Below are positions 24,878 to 33,946 of a DNA stretch of 64,000 bases, piece after piece. This DNA is from Defluviimonas salinarum. Its GTDB lineage: Bacteria > Pseudomonadota > Alphaproteobacteria > Rhodobacterales > Rhodobacteraceae. The first letter of the stretch is position 1, and each line of letters begins with the position of its first letter. The stretch is from contig NZ_JAPDOG010000002.1 in assembly GCF_026013545.1 (NCBI RefSeq), forward strand, positions 274,209-338,208, in the 5' to 3' direction. The notes under the pieces were generated by a model. The model saw only the letters and a list, made by a program, of their open reading frames with translations, had not been told where the DNA came from and searched no databases. The position numbers and the translations under genes were made by a program.

Positions 24878-25141
24878 GCTGCACTCTCCCTATCGGGCCG
24901 GATCATGCCGGAGCGCCCGAGACCGCCCGTCAGAGCACAGTACAGATTCCGCTGCCCGCGTCATCGAAATCCTCCGTTGTCGCTGCCGCAAGCCATTGGC
25001 GGAGAGCGGCGATTCACGGCGACCCCGTGCGCGGCAGGAACCGGTGCGAACCTTCGCGTCTCCGCCTCCGGTGCGCGGGGTACCTTGCGGCTGCGCACCG
25101 GGCGGCCGAATATCGGGGCGAACAGTGATGAGGCCGGACAG

Positions 25142-25624
25142 ATGAACATACGACCAGCCACACCCGACGACGACGACGCCATCTGGGCGATCCTTCGGCC
25201 CGTCATCGAGGCGGGCGATACCTTTGCTGCCGACCCGAGGGGCGGGCGCGAAGGCGCCTTCGCCTACTGGCGCCCGGCCGGTGCCGTCAATTTCGTCGCC
25301 GAATCCGAGGGGCGGGTGCTCGGCACCTCGTATCTCAGGCCGAACCAGAAGGGCGGAGGCGCGCATGTGTGCAATGCCGGCTACTGCACGACCGCCGCGG
25401 CCCGCGGCAAGGGCGTGGCGCGGGCGCTGCTGGCGCATTCGCTCGATGAAGCTCGCAGGCAGGGATACCGGGCGATGCAGTTCAACTTAGTCGTCGCCAC
25501 CAACACCCGTGCCATCGCGATCTGGGAAGGCGCGGGCTTCGCCACCGTCGGGCGGCTCCCCGGCGCCTTCCTGCATCCGCGCGAGGGCTATGTGGACGCG
25601 CTGGTGATGTACCGCGATCTGTGA
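25142..25624 (+). CDS. GNAT-family N-acetyltransferase
   Basis: A 160-residue acetyltransferase: start MNIRPATPDDDDAIWAIL, central GGGAHVCNAGYCTTAAARGKGVARALL with the R/Q-x-x-G-x-A CoA loop (RGKGVA), then AIAIWEGAGFATVGRLPGAF. The substrate is unknown. The ATG at 25142 is the first start that fits the family; the preceding 264 bases (24878-25141) hold no other recognisable feature. The next gene follows after 42 nt. Confidence 0.88.
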   Translation: MNIRPATPDDDDAIWAILRPVIEAGDTFAADPRGGREGAFAYWRPAGAVNFVAESEGRVLGTSYLRPNQKGGGAHVCNAGYCTTAAARGKGVARALLAHSLDEARRQGYRAMQFNLVVATNTRAIAIWEGAGFATVGRLPGAFLHPREGYVDALVMYRDL

Positions 25625-25666
25625 CAGGGTGCGGGCCATGACAAATTCCCCCGAAAGGCAGTCCTG

Positions 25667-26383
25667 ATGGCGCGCGCCGACATTCCGCTTCTGGCCGTCC
25701 TCATCGACGCCGACAACGTCGTCGCCCGGCATGCCGAGGCGATATTGAAGGAGATCACCGCCTATGGCGAACCGGCGCTGCGCCGGGTCTATGGCGACTG
25801 GTCCAATCCCCAGCTTGGCGGCTGGAAGGAGAAGGCGCGGGCGCTCGGCCTCGTCACCCACCAGCAGTCGGCCAATACCAAGGGCAAGAACGCGAGCGAC
25901 ATCGGCCTCGTGATCGACGCGATGGACATCCTCCATGCCGGCAAGTTCGACGGCTTCGTCCTGGTCTCGTCCGACAGCGACTTCACGCGGCTCGCGAGCC
26001 GGATCCGCGAGGACGGGCTCGAGGTGATCGGCATCGGCGAGGCGAAGACCCCCGAGGCCCTGCGCAACGTGTGCAACCGCTTCGTCTTCATCGAGAACAT
26101 CGTCGAGGAGGAGCCGCCCGCGAAGGGCGCCGCCGCACCGAAGTCGGAGGCCAAGCGGCCGCCGATCGAGGCGATCGACCTGATCGTCAAGGCGATGGAC
26201 AAGATCGACCAGGAGGACGACTGGTATCTCCTCGGCCTCATCGGCCAGCGCATCACCGCCGACAATCCCGATTTCGACACCCGGACCTACGGCAAGCGCA
26301 AGCTTTCGGACCTCGTCACAGACCTGAAGCGCTTCGAGACCAAGCGCGAGGGCAACCACGTCTACGTGCGGCGGGTGGACTAG
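25667..26383 (+). CDS. NYN-domain putative RNase with OST-HTH/LOTUS domain
   Basis: Residues 1-150 are an NYN (PIN-like) nuclease domain: LLAVLIDADNVVARHAE, KGKNASDIGLVIDAMDIL and GFVLVSSDSDFTRLASRIRE hold the expected acidic metal-binding residues. After a charged Ala/Pro linker, residues about 165-238 form an OST-HTH domain (PIEAIDLIVKAMDKIDQEDDW, TRTYGKRKLSDLVTDLKRF), a fold that binds RNA. The likely role is RNA cleavage or RNA quality control; the target is unknown. It converges with, and overlaps by 4 nt, the TetR gene. Confidence 0.9.
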   Translation: MARADIPLLAVLIDADNVVARHAEAILKEITAYGEPALRRVYGDWSNPQLGGWKEKARALGLVTHQQSANTKGKNASDIGLVIDAMDILHAGKFDGFVLVSSDSDFTRLASRIREDGLEVIGIGEAKTPEALRNVCNRFVFIENIVEEEPPAKGAAAPKSEAKRPPIEAIDLIVKAMDKIDQEDDWYLLGLIGQRITADNPDFDTRTYGKRKLSDLVTDLKRFETKREGNHVYVRRVD

Positions 26384-27012
26384 GGGCGCTTGACGCCGTA
26401 GCGGGCGAGGAACATCTCGACCGCCCCCTTGGCCACACGCTCGCGGTCGGCCCGCGTGAAGTCGCGTTTGATGCCGAAGCTCACCAGCGTGAAGATGTCG
26501 GCCTTGCAAAGCTCGGCGAACTGGTCGGCGGCGAGATAAACGTCCTCGATCGCGAGTTCGCCGCGCGCCACCGCGCCGTTGAAATAGGCCGCGAGACGCT
26601 CGCGCACCCGTGCCGGGCCGCTTTCATAGAACTGTCGGCCGAGCTCGGGAAAGCGCTCGGCCTCGGCGATGCAGATGCGGAAGACGGCGCGGCCGATCTC
26701 CGAGACCGAGAAGTCGATGATCCGCCGCGCGGCTTCGGGCAGGACGCATTCCGGCGGCGCGGTGAGGTTGGCGAGCGCCTCGGCCTCCTGCTGCTGGCGG
26801 TGGCATTCGCCCTTGGCGACCTCGATGAAGAGGATCCGCTTGTCCGGGAAGTAGCTGTAGAGCGTGGCCTTGGAAACGCCCGCCTCGGCGGCGATGTCGT
26901 CGACGCTCGCGCCGTCGAATCCGTCGCGCAGAAAGACCTTCCGGGCGCCTTCGAGCACCTGGTCGAACTTGCGGCCGCGTTTGACGGTCACGGCTTCGGG
27001 TGTCGCTACCAT
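26380..27012 (-). CDS. TetR-family transcriptional regulator
   Basis: A 210-residue TetR protein. The N-terminal HTH (about 15-65) reads QVLEGARKVFLRDGFDGAS, VDDIAAEAGVSKATLYSYFPDKRILF; the rest is the ligand-binding helical domain with a TetR_C-like ending (IGRAVFRICIAEAERFPEL). Its effector is unknown. It is followed upstream on the same strand by a small secreted-protein gene whose promoter region has repeated TGAACGG half-sites that may be its operators. Confidence 0.88.
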   Translation of the reverse strand: MVATPEAVTVKRGRKFDQVLEGARKVFLRDGFDGASVDDIAAEAGVSKATLYSYFPDKRILFIEVAKGECHRQQQEAEALANLTAPPECVLPEAARRIIDFSVSEIGRAVFRICIAEAERFPELGRQFYESGPARVRERLAAYFNGAVARGELAIEDVYLAADQFAELCKADIFTLVSFGIKRDFTRADRERVAKGAVEMFLARYGVKRP

Positions 27013-27115
27013 TCTTCTCCTCCGGGCCCGGATGATAGACCGCGCCGCATCGCGGCGGCAAGGCGGGGAGGGGCGCGACGGGCGGGATCGCCCGTCGCGG
27101 CGTCGAAGCGATGCA

Positions 27116-27298
27116 TCAGCCGCCTTGCACGCAGGACGTGCCGGAAGGCGACGTGATGGTTGCGCAGCCGCGCGTGGTCTCGGTCGGTGCGGTCGGAAAG
27201 TCGAGCCGCGGCAGGTCGACGGAGAAGCCGAAGGCGAGGCTGGGCGTGGCTGTCAGGACAAAGGCGAAGGCGGCAAGTGCGGGGCGGAAACGGGGCAT
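27116..27298 (-). CDS. Small secreted protein, 60 residues
   Basis: A short open frame with a clear ribosome site (GGAGAG, 5-nt spacing) and a textbook signal peptide (RFRPALAAFAFVLTATPSLAF), leaving a mature part of about 38 residues with two Cys (RGCATITSPSGTSCVQGG). No family was recognised. The signal peptide, start context and promoter-like region with inverted repeats upstream argue that it is real. Confidence 0.6.
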   Translation of the reverse strand: MPRFRPALAAFAFVLTATPSLAFGFSVDLPRLDFPTAPTETTRGCATITSPSGTSCVQGG

Positions 27299-27311
27299 CG
27301 AATCTCTCCGA

Positions 27312-27392
27312 ACTGAACGGTTTCGTTTCGTGGGTATTTTCTAAACTGATACGTTCAGATATACAAGAAATAAATGAACCAAACCGTTCAGT
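27312..27392. promoter_or_regulatory. Operator cluster between the small secreted protein gene and mbfA
   Basis: A 12-bp perfect inverted repeat, ACTGAACGGTTT (27312-27323) and AAACCGTTCAGT (27381-27392), brackets 57 bp of AT-rich sequence. In the middle lies a third related site, CTGATACGTTCAG (27346-27358), and TGAAC (27375-27379) faces the right arm. The half-site TGAACGG or its complement thus appears at least four times in 80 bp between divergent genes. This is typical of TetR-type operators; which protein binds is inferred. Confidence 0.65.
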
Positions 27393-27464
27393 TCATGCAT
27401 AACACCCCGTCTTGCCGCCCCCGCCGCCGCCGCCTAGGTTGATCCCGTTCCAGAGGAGTGTGTC

Positions 27465-28442
27465 ATGATCCCCGGCCTCGCCAACCGCCGCAGATTCTCG
27501 GACCTGAGCGAGCAGGAAGTGCTCGCGCTCGCGATCTCGTCGGAGGAGGACGATGCGCGGATTTACCGGACCTATGCCGAGAGGCTGCGCACCGACTATC
27601 CCGCCTCGGCCGAGATCTTCGAGGCGATGGCGCGCGAGGAGGACAAGCACCGCCACTGGCTGATCGAGCGCCACCGCGCCCGGTTCGGCGAGGTCATCCC
27701 GCTCATTCGCCGCGAGCATGTGGCCGGGTTCTACGCCCGTCGGCCGGTCTGGCTGGTGGAAAACCTCGGGCTCGAGCGAATGCGGACCGAGGCCGAGGCG
27801 ATGGAGCGCGAGGCCGAGGCCTTCTACCGCCGTGCCGCCGCCGCGACGCAGGACGCCGAGACGCGCAAGCTTCTCGGCGATCTCGCGGCCGCCGAGGCCA
27901 AGCACGAGAAGAAGGCGGGCGACCTCGCCGAGACGCATCTCGATGCCGAGGCACGGGGCGAGGAGGACCGCGCCGCGCACCGGCAGTTCCTGCTGACCTG
28001 GGTGCAGCCGGGGCTTGCCGGGCTGATGGACGGTTCGGTCTCCACTCTCGCGCCGATCTTCGCCACCGCGTTTGCGACGCATGACCCGCACACGACGCTG
28101 CTCGTCGGGCTTGCCGCCTCGGTCGGCGCCGGCATCTCGATGGGTTTCACCGAGGCGGTCCATGACGATGGCGTCCTTTCGGGGCGCGGCGCGCCGTGGA
28201 AGCGCGGCGTCGCCTCGGGGGTGATGACGGCGCTCGGAGGGCTCGGCCATGCGCTGCCTTATCTCATCCCGGATTTCTGGACCGCGACCGCCATTGCCAT
28301 CGCCGTGGTCTTCGTCGAGCTCTGGGCGATCGTCTGGATCCAGAACCGCTTCATGGAGACGCCGTTCTTCCGCGCCACCTTCCAGGTCGTGCTCGGCGGC
28401 GCGCTGGTCTTCGCGGCGGGCGTGCTGATCGGCGGCGGATAG
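27465..28442 (+). CDS. mbfA: MbfA-type membrane-bound ferritin / iron exporter
   Basis: A fusion of a ferritin-like domain and a VIT1/CCC1 transporter, as in rhizobial MbfA, which exports iron and protects from peroxide. Residues 1-155 hold the di-iron helices with E-x2-D/H pairs (ISSEEDDARIYRTYAERL, MAREEDKHRHWLIERH, AEAMEREAEAFYRRAA, AAAEAKHEKKAGDL). Residues about 180-325 form the membrane part with GLMDGSVSTLAPIFATAF. GAGGAG precedes the ATG. In rhizobia the gene is repressed by Irr; no convincing Irr box was seen here, but repeated TGAACGG sites lie upstream. Confidence 0.9.
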   Translation: MIPGLANRRRFSDLSEQEVLALAISSEEDDARIYRTYAERLRTDYPASAEIFEAMAREEDKHRHWLIERHRARFGEVIPLIRREHVAGFYARRPVWLVENLGLERMRTEAEAMEREAEAFYRRAAAATQDAETRKLLGDLAAAEAKHEKKAGDLAETHLDAEARGEEDRAAHRQFLLTWVQPGLAGLMDGSVSTLAPIFATAFATHDPHTTLLVGLAASVGAGISMGFTEAVHDDGVLSGRGAPWKRGVASGVMTALGGLGHALPYLIPDFWTATAIAIAVVFVELWAIVWIQNRFMETPFFRATFQVVLGGALVFAAGVLIGGG

Positions 28443-28450
28443 GGGGCGCG

Positions 28451-29146
28451 ATGTATTCCAAGGACCAGCTCCGCTACGAGCCGCTGCCGCTCCCGGACCG
28501 GGTGGAACTGCCGGAGGCCGAGGCGCTGAAGGCGGCCGAGGCGTTCCGCGCCTACATGGCCCAGCGCCACACGGTGCGCGACTTCCGCCCCGATCCGGTG
28601 CCCGAAGCGGTGATCGCGGCCTCTGTCGCGGCCGCCGGCACCGCGCCCTCGGGGGCCAATCACCAGCCCTGGCATTTCGTCGCCATCGCCGATCCGGCGA
28701 TGAAGGCCGAGATCCGCGCCGCCGCCGAGGCCGAGGAGGAGAGCTTCTACGCCGGCGGTGGCGGCGAGGAATGGCTGAAGGCGCTGGAGCCGATCGGCAC
28801 CGGCGCCTCCAAGCCGCATCTGGAGATCGCGCCCTGGCTGATCGTTGTCTTCGCGCAGCGCTACGGCGTCACGAAGGAGGGTGAGCGTTACAAGAACTAC
28901 TACGTCCCCGAGAGCGTCGGCATTGCCACCGGTCTCCTGATCGCGGCGCTGCACCATGCCGGGCTCTCGGCCCTGACCCACACGCCCAACCCGATGCGGT
29001 TCCTGAATGCGCTCTGCGACCGGCCGGAGAGCGAGAAACCGGTGATGATCCTCGCGGTCGGCCATCCGGCGGCGGAGGCGACCGTGCCGGCGGCGGCGAA
29101 GATCAAGAAGCCGCTCGCCGAGATCCTGACCGTGCGGCGCGGCTGA
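28451..29146 (+). CDS. Nitroreductase-family protein
   Basis: A 231-residue FMN-dependent oxidoreductase. Features are MAQRHTVRDFRPDPVPEAV, AAGTAPSGANHQPWHFVAI (flavin contact), YVPESVGIATGLLIAALHHAG and FLNALCDRPESEKPVMILAVG. The pattern with RxxVRxF and the extended N-terminus is close to the iodotyrosine-deiodinase-like/BluB-like branch, but the substrate is unknown. The ATG at 28451 follows the mbfA stop by eight bases, so the two genes are cotranscribed. Confidence 0.85.
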   Translation: MYSKDQLRYEPLPLPDRVELPEAEALKAAEAFRAYMAQRHTVRDFRPDPVPEAVIAASVAAAGTAPSGANHQPWHFVAIADPAMKAEIRAAAEAEEESFYAGGGGEEWLKALEPIGTGASKPHLEIAPWLIVVFAQRYGVTKEGERYKNYYVPESVGIATGLLIAALHHAGLSALTHTPNPMRFLNALCDRPESEKPVMILAVGHPAAEATVPAAAKIKKPLAEILTVRRG

Positions 29147-29188
29147 GGTGCTGGCTACCGTCCGCGGCCCGTGCTAGGCGCGACGGCG

Positions 29189-30118
29189 ATGCTTGCGATC
29201 TTTCTCAAGACCTTGCCCTTCTTCGCGCTGATCGGCCTTGGCTGGGCCGCCGGGCGCGTGCGGGTCTTTCCCGAGGCCGCGAGCGAGTGGCTGACGCGCT
29301 TCGTTTTCTACTTCGCGCTCTCGGCGATGCTGTTCCGCTTCGCCGCGACCCTGCCGCTCGCCGAGATTTTCGACGCGCGGTTCGCGGCGGCCTATCTCGC
29401 CGGCTGCCTCGCGGTCTATCTCCTCGCCACGCTCGTCGCGCGGACCCGCGGCCGGCCGGCGACCGAGGCCGCGGTCGAGGCGCAATGCGCGGTGATCGGC
29501 AACACCGGCTTTCTCGGCGTGCCGATGCTGACCGCGATCCTCGGGCCGAAAGCGGCGGGGCCGGTGCTCATGGTGCTTGCGATCGACCTCATCGTCTTTT
29601 CGAGCCTGATCACCCTCATCATCACCGCCTCGCGCGAGGGCAAGGTCTCGCCGCGCATCGGGGGCGCGCTGGCGCTCGGCCTGATGAAGAACCCGATGAT
29701 CGTTTCGATGGCTGCGGGCATGGCCTTTTCGGCCGCGCGCCTGCCGCTGCCTGCGCCGGCCGAGGAGTTCCTGGCACTCCTCGGCGCGGCGGCCACGCCT
29801 TGCGCACTTTTCGCGATCGGCGCCTCGCTCGTGTCCAAAACGGCCGAAAGGATGTCTGTTGCGGTCTGGCTTTCCACCGCGAAGCTGGTACTGCATCCCT
29901 TGGCGGTGGCCGTCGCGGCGCTTCTCGTCTTCGGGGTGGAGCCCGAGGCGGCGGGGGTGATGATCGCGGCGGCGGCCCTGCCGGTGGCGGGGAATGTCTA
30001 CATCCTCGCCCGCCATTACGGGGTCGCGCCGCAGCGCGTCTCGGCCTCGATCCTGATTTCCACGATGGCAAGCATCGTGACGGTTTCACTGGTGATCGGC
30101 TGGATCACCGGCGCGTAA
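29189..30118 (+). CDS. AEC-family transporter (auxin efflux carrier type)
   Basis: About 309 residues in ten hydrophobic segments, with the AEC pattern: LKTLPFFALIGLGWAAGR at the start, QCAVIGNTGFLGVPMLTAIL in the middle (conserved N-T-G-F-x-G-x-P), GLMKNPMIVSMAAGMAF and TPCALFAIGASL, then AAALPVAGNVYILARHYG. These carriers move small organic acids; the substrate is unknown. A GTG at 29171 is an alternative start. The downstream hydrolase gene begins 12 nt later. Confidence 0.88.
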   Translation: MLAIFLKTLPFFALIGLGWAAGRVRVFPEAASEWLTRFVFYFALSAMLFRFAATLPLAEIFDARFAAAYLAGCLAVYLLATLVARTRGRPATEAAVEAQCAVIGNTGFLGVPMLTAILGPKAAGPVLMVLAIDLIVFSSLITLIITASREGKVSPRIGGALALGLMKNPMIVSMAAGMAFSAARLPLPAPAEEFLALLGAAATPCALFAIGASLVSKTAERMSVAVWLSTAKLVLHPLAVAVAALLVFGVEPEAAGVMIAAAALPVAGNVYILARHYGVAPQRVSASILISTMASIVTVSLVIGWITGA

Positions 30119-30130
30119 GAAAGGAAGACC

Positions 30131-30964
30131 ATGCAGACGGTTTCGGAAAACAAGTCCTTCGGCGGCATCCAGGGGGTCTACAGCCACGCCTCCGACGCCT
30201 GCGGCTGCGACATGACCTTTGGCCTCTTCCTGCCCGAACAGGCGGCGGAGGGGCCGGTGCCGGTGCTGTGGTACCTCTCGGGTCTGACCTGCACCCATGA
30301 GAACGCGATGGTGAAAGCCGGCGCGCAGGCCTGGGCTGCCGAGGCCGGCATCGCGCTCGTCTTCCCCGACACCTCCCCCCGCGGCGAGGGCGTGGCCGAC
30401 GACGAGGCCTATGACCTCGGCAAGGGCGCTGGCTTCTACGTCAACGCGACTGAGAAACCCTGGGCGCCGCATTTCCGGATGTGGGATTACGTCACCGAGG
30501 AACTGCCGAACATCATCACCGCGAACTTCGCCATCGCCGAGGATCGCCAGGCGATCACCGGCCATTCGATGGGCGGGCATGGCGCGCTGACCATGGCGAT
30601 GCGGCTGCCGGGGCGGTTCCGCTCGGTCTCGGCCTTCGCGCCGATCGCGCATCCGAGCCAGTCGGACTGGGGCCGGAAGCAGCTCGCCGCCTATCTCGGC
30701 GCCGACGAGAGCCTCTGGGCGCCGCACGATTCGACGCTCCTGATGAAGCGCCTCGGCTTCGACGGGCCGGTGCTGATCGACCAGGGTTCCAAGGACCAGT
30801 TCCTCGAGCTTCTGAAGCCCGAGGCGCTGGCGCAGGCGATGATGGAGCGGCGCCAGAACGGTACCTTCCGGATGCAGCCGGGCTATGACCACAGCTACTT
30901 CTTCGTCTCGAGCTTCATGCACGACCACATCGCCTTCCATGCCGAGGCGCTCTACGGGAACTGA
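30131..30964 (+). CDS. fghA: S-formylglutathione hydrolase
   Basis: Hydrolyses S-formylglutathione to formate and glutathione, the second step of formaldehyde detoxification after the frmA product at 21288-22415. The 277-residue alpha/beta hydrolase of the esterase D family has the nucleophile in GHSMGGHGALTM (Ser146), an Asp in LIDQGSKDQFLE (about 223) and His in GYDHSYFFVSSF (about 256), and the oxyanion region LSGLTCTHENAM. AAGGAAGA precedes the ATG. The sthA start is four bases downstream of the stop. Confidence 0.95.
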   Translation: MQTVSENKSFGGIQGVYSHASDACGCDMTFGLFLPEQAAEGPVPVLWYLSGLTCTHENAMVKAGAQAWAAEAGIALVFPDTSPRGEGVADDEAYDLGKGAGFYVNATEKPWAPHFRMWDYVTEELPNIITANFAIAEDRQAITGHSMGGHGALTMAMRLPGRFRSVSAFAPIAHPSQSDWGRKQLAAYLGADESLWAPHDSTLLMKRLGFDGPVLIDQGSKDQFLELLKPEALAQAMMERRQNGTFRMQPGYDHSYFFVSSFMHDHIAFHAEALYGN

Positions 30965-30967
30965 GCC

Positions 30968-32401
30968 ATGTCGCAGTACGATCTGATCATCATCGGCTCC
31001 GGTCCGGCCGGGAAGGCGGCGGCGATCCAGGCCGGCAAGCTCAAGCGCAAGGTGCTGGTCGTGGACCGCAAGGATCGCCTCGGCGGCGTCTCGGTCCATA
31101 CCGGCACGATCCCCTCGAAGACTCTGCGCGAGACCGTCCTCAACCTCTCAGGCTGGCGCGAGCGGTCGTTCTACGGCCTTTCCTACCGGGTGAAGGAGGA
31201 CATCAGCTCCGACGACCTCAAGAACCGGCTCCACAAGACGCTCGACTACGAGGTCGACGTGCTGGAGCACCAGTTCAATCGCAACCATGTCGAAACGCTG
31301 CTCGGCTCGGCGAAGTTCATCGGCCCACAGAAGATCGAGGTGGCGACCCAGGCAGGAGAGACGGTACAGCTTACCGCCGACAAGTTCCTGATCGCCACCG
31401 GCACCAAGACCTACCGGCCGAAGGACGTGCCCTTCAACGGGCGGACCGTGGTGGACAGCGACGAGTTCCTCGAACTCGGCCAGTTGCCGCGCTCGCTCTG
31501 CGTCATCGGCGCCGGCGTGATCGGGGTCGAATATGCGACGATGTTCACCGTGCTCGACGTCCGGGTGACGCTGATCGAGCCGCGCGAGAGCTTCCTTGAC
31601 TTCATCGACCGCTACACGATCCAGGAATTCACCCATCAGGTCCGCGAGAACGGGCTCGACCTGAGGCTCGGATCGGCGATCGAGAAGATCGAGGACGCGG
31701 ACACCCATGTCGAGGTGAGCCTCGCCAATGGCCGCCATGTGCGGACCGAGATGCTGCTCTACGCTGCCGGCCGGAACGGCGCGACCGACGCGCTGAACCT
31801 CGCGGCGGTGGGACTCGAGACCGACCATCGCGGGCGGCTTACGGTGGACCGCAAGACCTACCAGACCGCGGTGCCGCATATCTATGCCGCCGGCGACGTG
31901 ATCGGCCACCCGTCGCTCGCCTCCACCTCGCTGCAGCAGGGCCGGGTCGCGGCCTGCCACGCGCTCGAAACGCCGACGCTGCCGGAAAGCCCGTGGTTCC
32001 CCTACGGGATCTACTCGGTGCCCGAGATTTCCACCTGCGGCATGTCCGAGGAAGAGGCGCAAGGCCGGGGCATCCCCTACGAGGTCGGCATCGCGAGGTT
32101 TCGCGAAACCTCGCGCGGCCACATCATGGGTCTTGAGCACGGGATGCTGAAGATGCTCGTCAGCCTCAAGACGCGGCGGCTCCTCGGTGTGCAGATCGTC
32201 GGCGAAGGTGCGACCGAGCTCATCCACATCGCTCAGGCGGTCTTGAACCTGAAGGGCACGGTCGACTATTTCGTCGAGAACACCTTCAACTACCCGACGC
32301 TCGCCGAGGCCTACCGAATCGCCGGGCTCGACGCCTTCAACCGGATGCCGATCCCGGAGGAATACAAGGTGCCGCGCACGAAGGCGAAGGCCAAGCCGTG
32401 A
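30968..32401 (+). CDS. sthA: Soluble (Si-specific) NAD(P)+ transhydrogenase
   Basis: A flavoprotein that moves hydride between NADPH and NAD+. The 477-residue product has the FAD site [18 protein letters not shown], a second nucleotide site [17 protein letters not shown], and a C-terminal dimer domain. It resembles dihydrolipoamide dehydrogenase but the redox-active disulfide position reads [11 protein letters not shown], without cysteines, the hallmark of SthA. In context it could convert reducing equivalents from the formaldehyde pathway. It overlaps the next gene by 4 nt. Confidence 0.95.
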   Translation: MSQYDLIIIGSGPAGKAAAIQAGKLKRKVLVVDRKDRLGGVSVHTGTIPSKTLRETVLNLSGWRERSFYGLSYRVKEDISSDDLKNRLHKTLDYEVDVLEHQFNRNHVETLLGSAKFIGPQKIEVATQAGETVQLTADKFLIATGTKTYRPKDVPFNGRTVVDSDEFLELGQLPRSLCVIGAGVIGVEYATMFTVLDVRVTLIEPRESFLDFIDRYTIQEFTHQVRENGLDLRLGSAIEKIEDADTHVEVSLANGRHVRTEMLLYAAGRNGATDALNLAAVGLETDHRGRLTVDRKTYQTAVPHIYAAGDVIGHPSLASTSLQQGRVAACHALETPTLPESPWFPYGIYSVPEISTCGMSEEEAQGRGIPYEVGIARFRETSRGHIMGLEHGMLKMLVSLKTRRLLGVQIVGEGATELIHIAQAVLNLKGTVDYFVENTFNYPTLAEAYRIAGLDAFNRMPIPEEYKVPRTKAKAKP

Positions 32402-32844
32402 GCCTCTACGTCGACGCCGATGCCTGCCCGGTGAAGGAGGAATGCCTGCGCGTCGCCGAACGGCTCGGCGCGCGGGTCTACATGGTCTGCAACGGCGGCA
32501 TCCGCCCTTCGGCGCATCCGCTGGTGGAGACGGTCTTCGTCACCGAAGGCCCCGACGAGGCCGACAAGTGGATCGCCGAACGCGCCGGGAAGGGCGATGT
32601 CGTCGTGACCGGCGACATTCCCCTCGCGGCGAAATGCGTGGCCGCCGGCGCGCGGGTCCTCAAGCACAACGGCGAGGCGCTGACCGAGGCCAATATCGGC
32701 AACGCGCTCGCCACGCGAGACCTCATGGCCGACCTCCGCGCCGCCGACCCGTTCCGGCAGGGCGGCGGACGGGCGTTCTCGAAACAGGACCGCTCGCGCT
32801 TCCTCGACGCGCTCGACCGGATGATGCGCGCCGCCGCGCGCTAG
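32398..32844 (+). CDS. YaiI/YqxD family (DUF188) protein
   Basis: A 148-residue protein of the UPF0178 family: [20 protein letters not shown] at the start, [43 protein letters not shown], and a C-terminal basic [13 protein letters not shown]. The fold is PIN-like, with conserved Asp residues ([14 protein letters not shown]), so nuclease activity is possible but unproven. GTG start in a GTGA overlap with sthA. Confidence 0.92.
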   Translation: MSLYVDADACPVKEECLRVAERLGARVYMVCNGGIRPSAHPLVETVFVTEGPDEADKWIAERAGKGDVVVTGDIPLAAKCVAAGARVLKHNGEALTEANIGNALATRDLMADLRAADPFRQGGGRAFSKQDRSRFLDALDRMMRAAAR

Positions 32845-32898
32845 CGCGATGTCGCGGGTAGGCGAGACACGACGCATTCGCGCCGGCGATATGGGATC

Positions 32899-33882
32899 AT
32901 GGGACTTGCCGAAGCTGATAGCGCCCGTCAGACCGAGCTTCGGGTGACGGGCATCGCCAGCGTCATTGGCGCGATGGTCCTGTTCTCGATCAACGACATG
33001 ACGATCAAGTTCCTGAGCGGCGATTACGCGCTGCACCAGGTGGTTCTGGTGCGCTCTCTCGTCGCGCTGGCGATGCTGCTCGGTGTGATCGTGCCGCTCG
33101 GCGGCGGCTACCGGATGCTCCGGACCCGGCGGCTCGGCATGCACGGCCTTCGCGGGCTCTGTGTCGTTGTTGCCAACAGCGCCTTCTTCGCCGGCCTCGC
33201 CGTGCTGCCGCTTGCCGACGCGGTGGCAATCTTCTTCATCAGCCCGCTCCTGATCACCGTCCTCTCGGTGGTCCTCCTGGGCGAGACGGTCGGCGCGCGG
33301 CGCTGGGTCGCGGTCATCGCCGGTCTTACCGGCGTCGTCGTGATGCTGCGGCCCGGCAGCGCGGCGTTTCAGCCTGCCGCGATCCTGCCGATCGCGGCGG
33401 CGGTGGCCTATGCGATGCTCGCAATCCTGACGAGGAAGATCGGCGGCACGGAGCGCGCGATCACGATGGCAGTCTACATCCAGCTCGTTTTCATCCTGGT
33501 CTCGTCGGCAATGGGCCTGGCCTTCGGTGATGGCCGGCTCGCCGACGGCGGTAGCGGCCCGATAGCCTTCCTGTTTCGCGAATGGGTCTGGCCGCCGGGT
33601 TCTGACTGGCTGGTCCTTGTCGCGCTCGGTGTGGCAAATGGCCTGGCCGCGCTTCTGGTCAGCCAGGCCTACCGGCTGGCCGAGGCGGCGCTGATCGCGC
33701 CGTTCGAGTATGTGGCGATGCCGCTCGCCGTCTTTTGGGGCATTGTCGTTTTCGGCGAATGGCCCGACGGCACGACTTGGGCCGGGATCGCGTTGATCCT
33801 CGGCGGCGGGCTCTACCTGTTCTTGCGCGATGCCACGGCGCGGCGGCGGATCGCGGCGCGCCGGCCGCCTCCGGCCCGATGA
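32899..33882 (+). CDS. EamA/DMT-superfamily transporter
   Basis: A 327-residue inner-membrane protein with ten hydrophobic helices in two five-helix halves, each an EamA domain: the first ending VLPLADAVAIFFISPLLITV-like sequence with LLGETVGARRW, the second with AYRLAEAALIAPFEYVAMPL and VFGEWPDGTTWAGIALI. The paired P-L-x ... E motifs are diagnostic of drug/metabolite exporters. Substrate unknown. Confidence 0.9.
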   Translation: MGLAEADSARQTELRVTGIASVIGAMVLFSINDMTIKFLSGDYALHQVVLVRSLVALAMLLGVIVPLGGGYRMLRTRRLGMHGLRGLCVVVANSAFFAGLAVLPLADAVAIFFISPLLITVLSVVLLGETVGARRWVAVIAGLTGVVVMLRPGSAAFQPAAILPIAAAVAYAMLAILTRKIGGTERAITMAVYIQLVFILVSSAMGLAFGDGRLADGGSGPIAFLFREWVWPPGSDWLVLVALGVANGLAALLVSQAYRLAEAALIAPFEYVAMPLAVFWGIVVFGEWPDGTTWAGIALILGGGLYLFLRDATARRRIAARRPPPAR

Positions 33883-33946
33883 GCGGGGCTTCCCTTTCCC
33901 GTACCGCCCGTTAGTGTCGGCCGCGAGGCGAGAGGAGGAGGCGCGG

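Noticed and set aside
27341..27400. Irr (iron control element) box upstream of mbfA
   Set aside because: TTTCTAAAC is suggestive but the second half of the box is absent; the TGAACGG repeats explain the region better.
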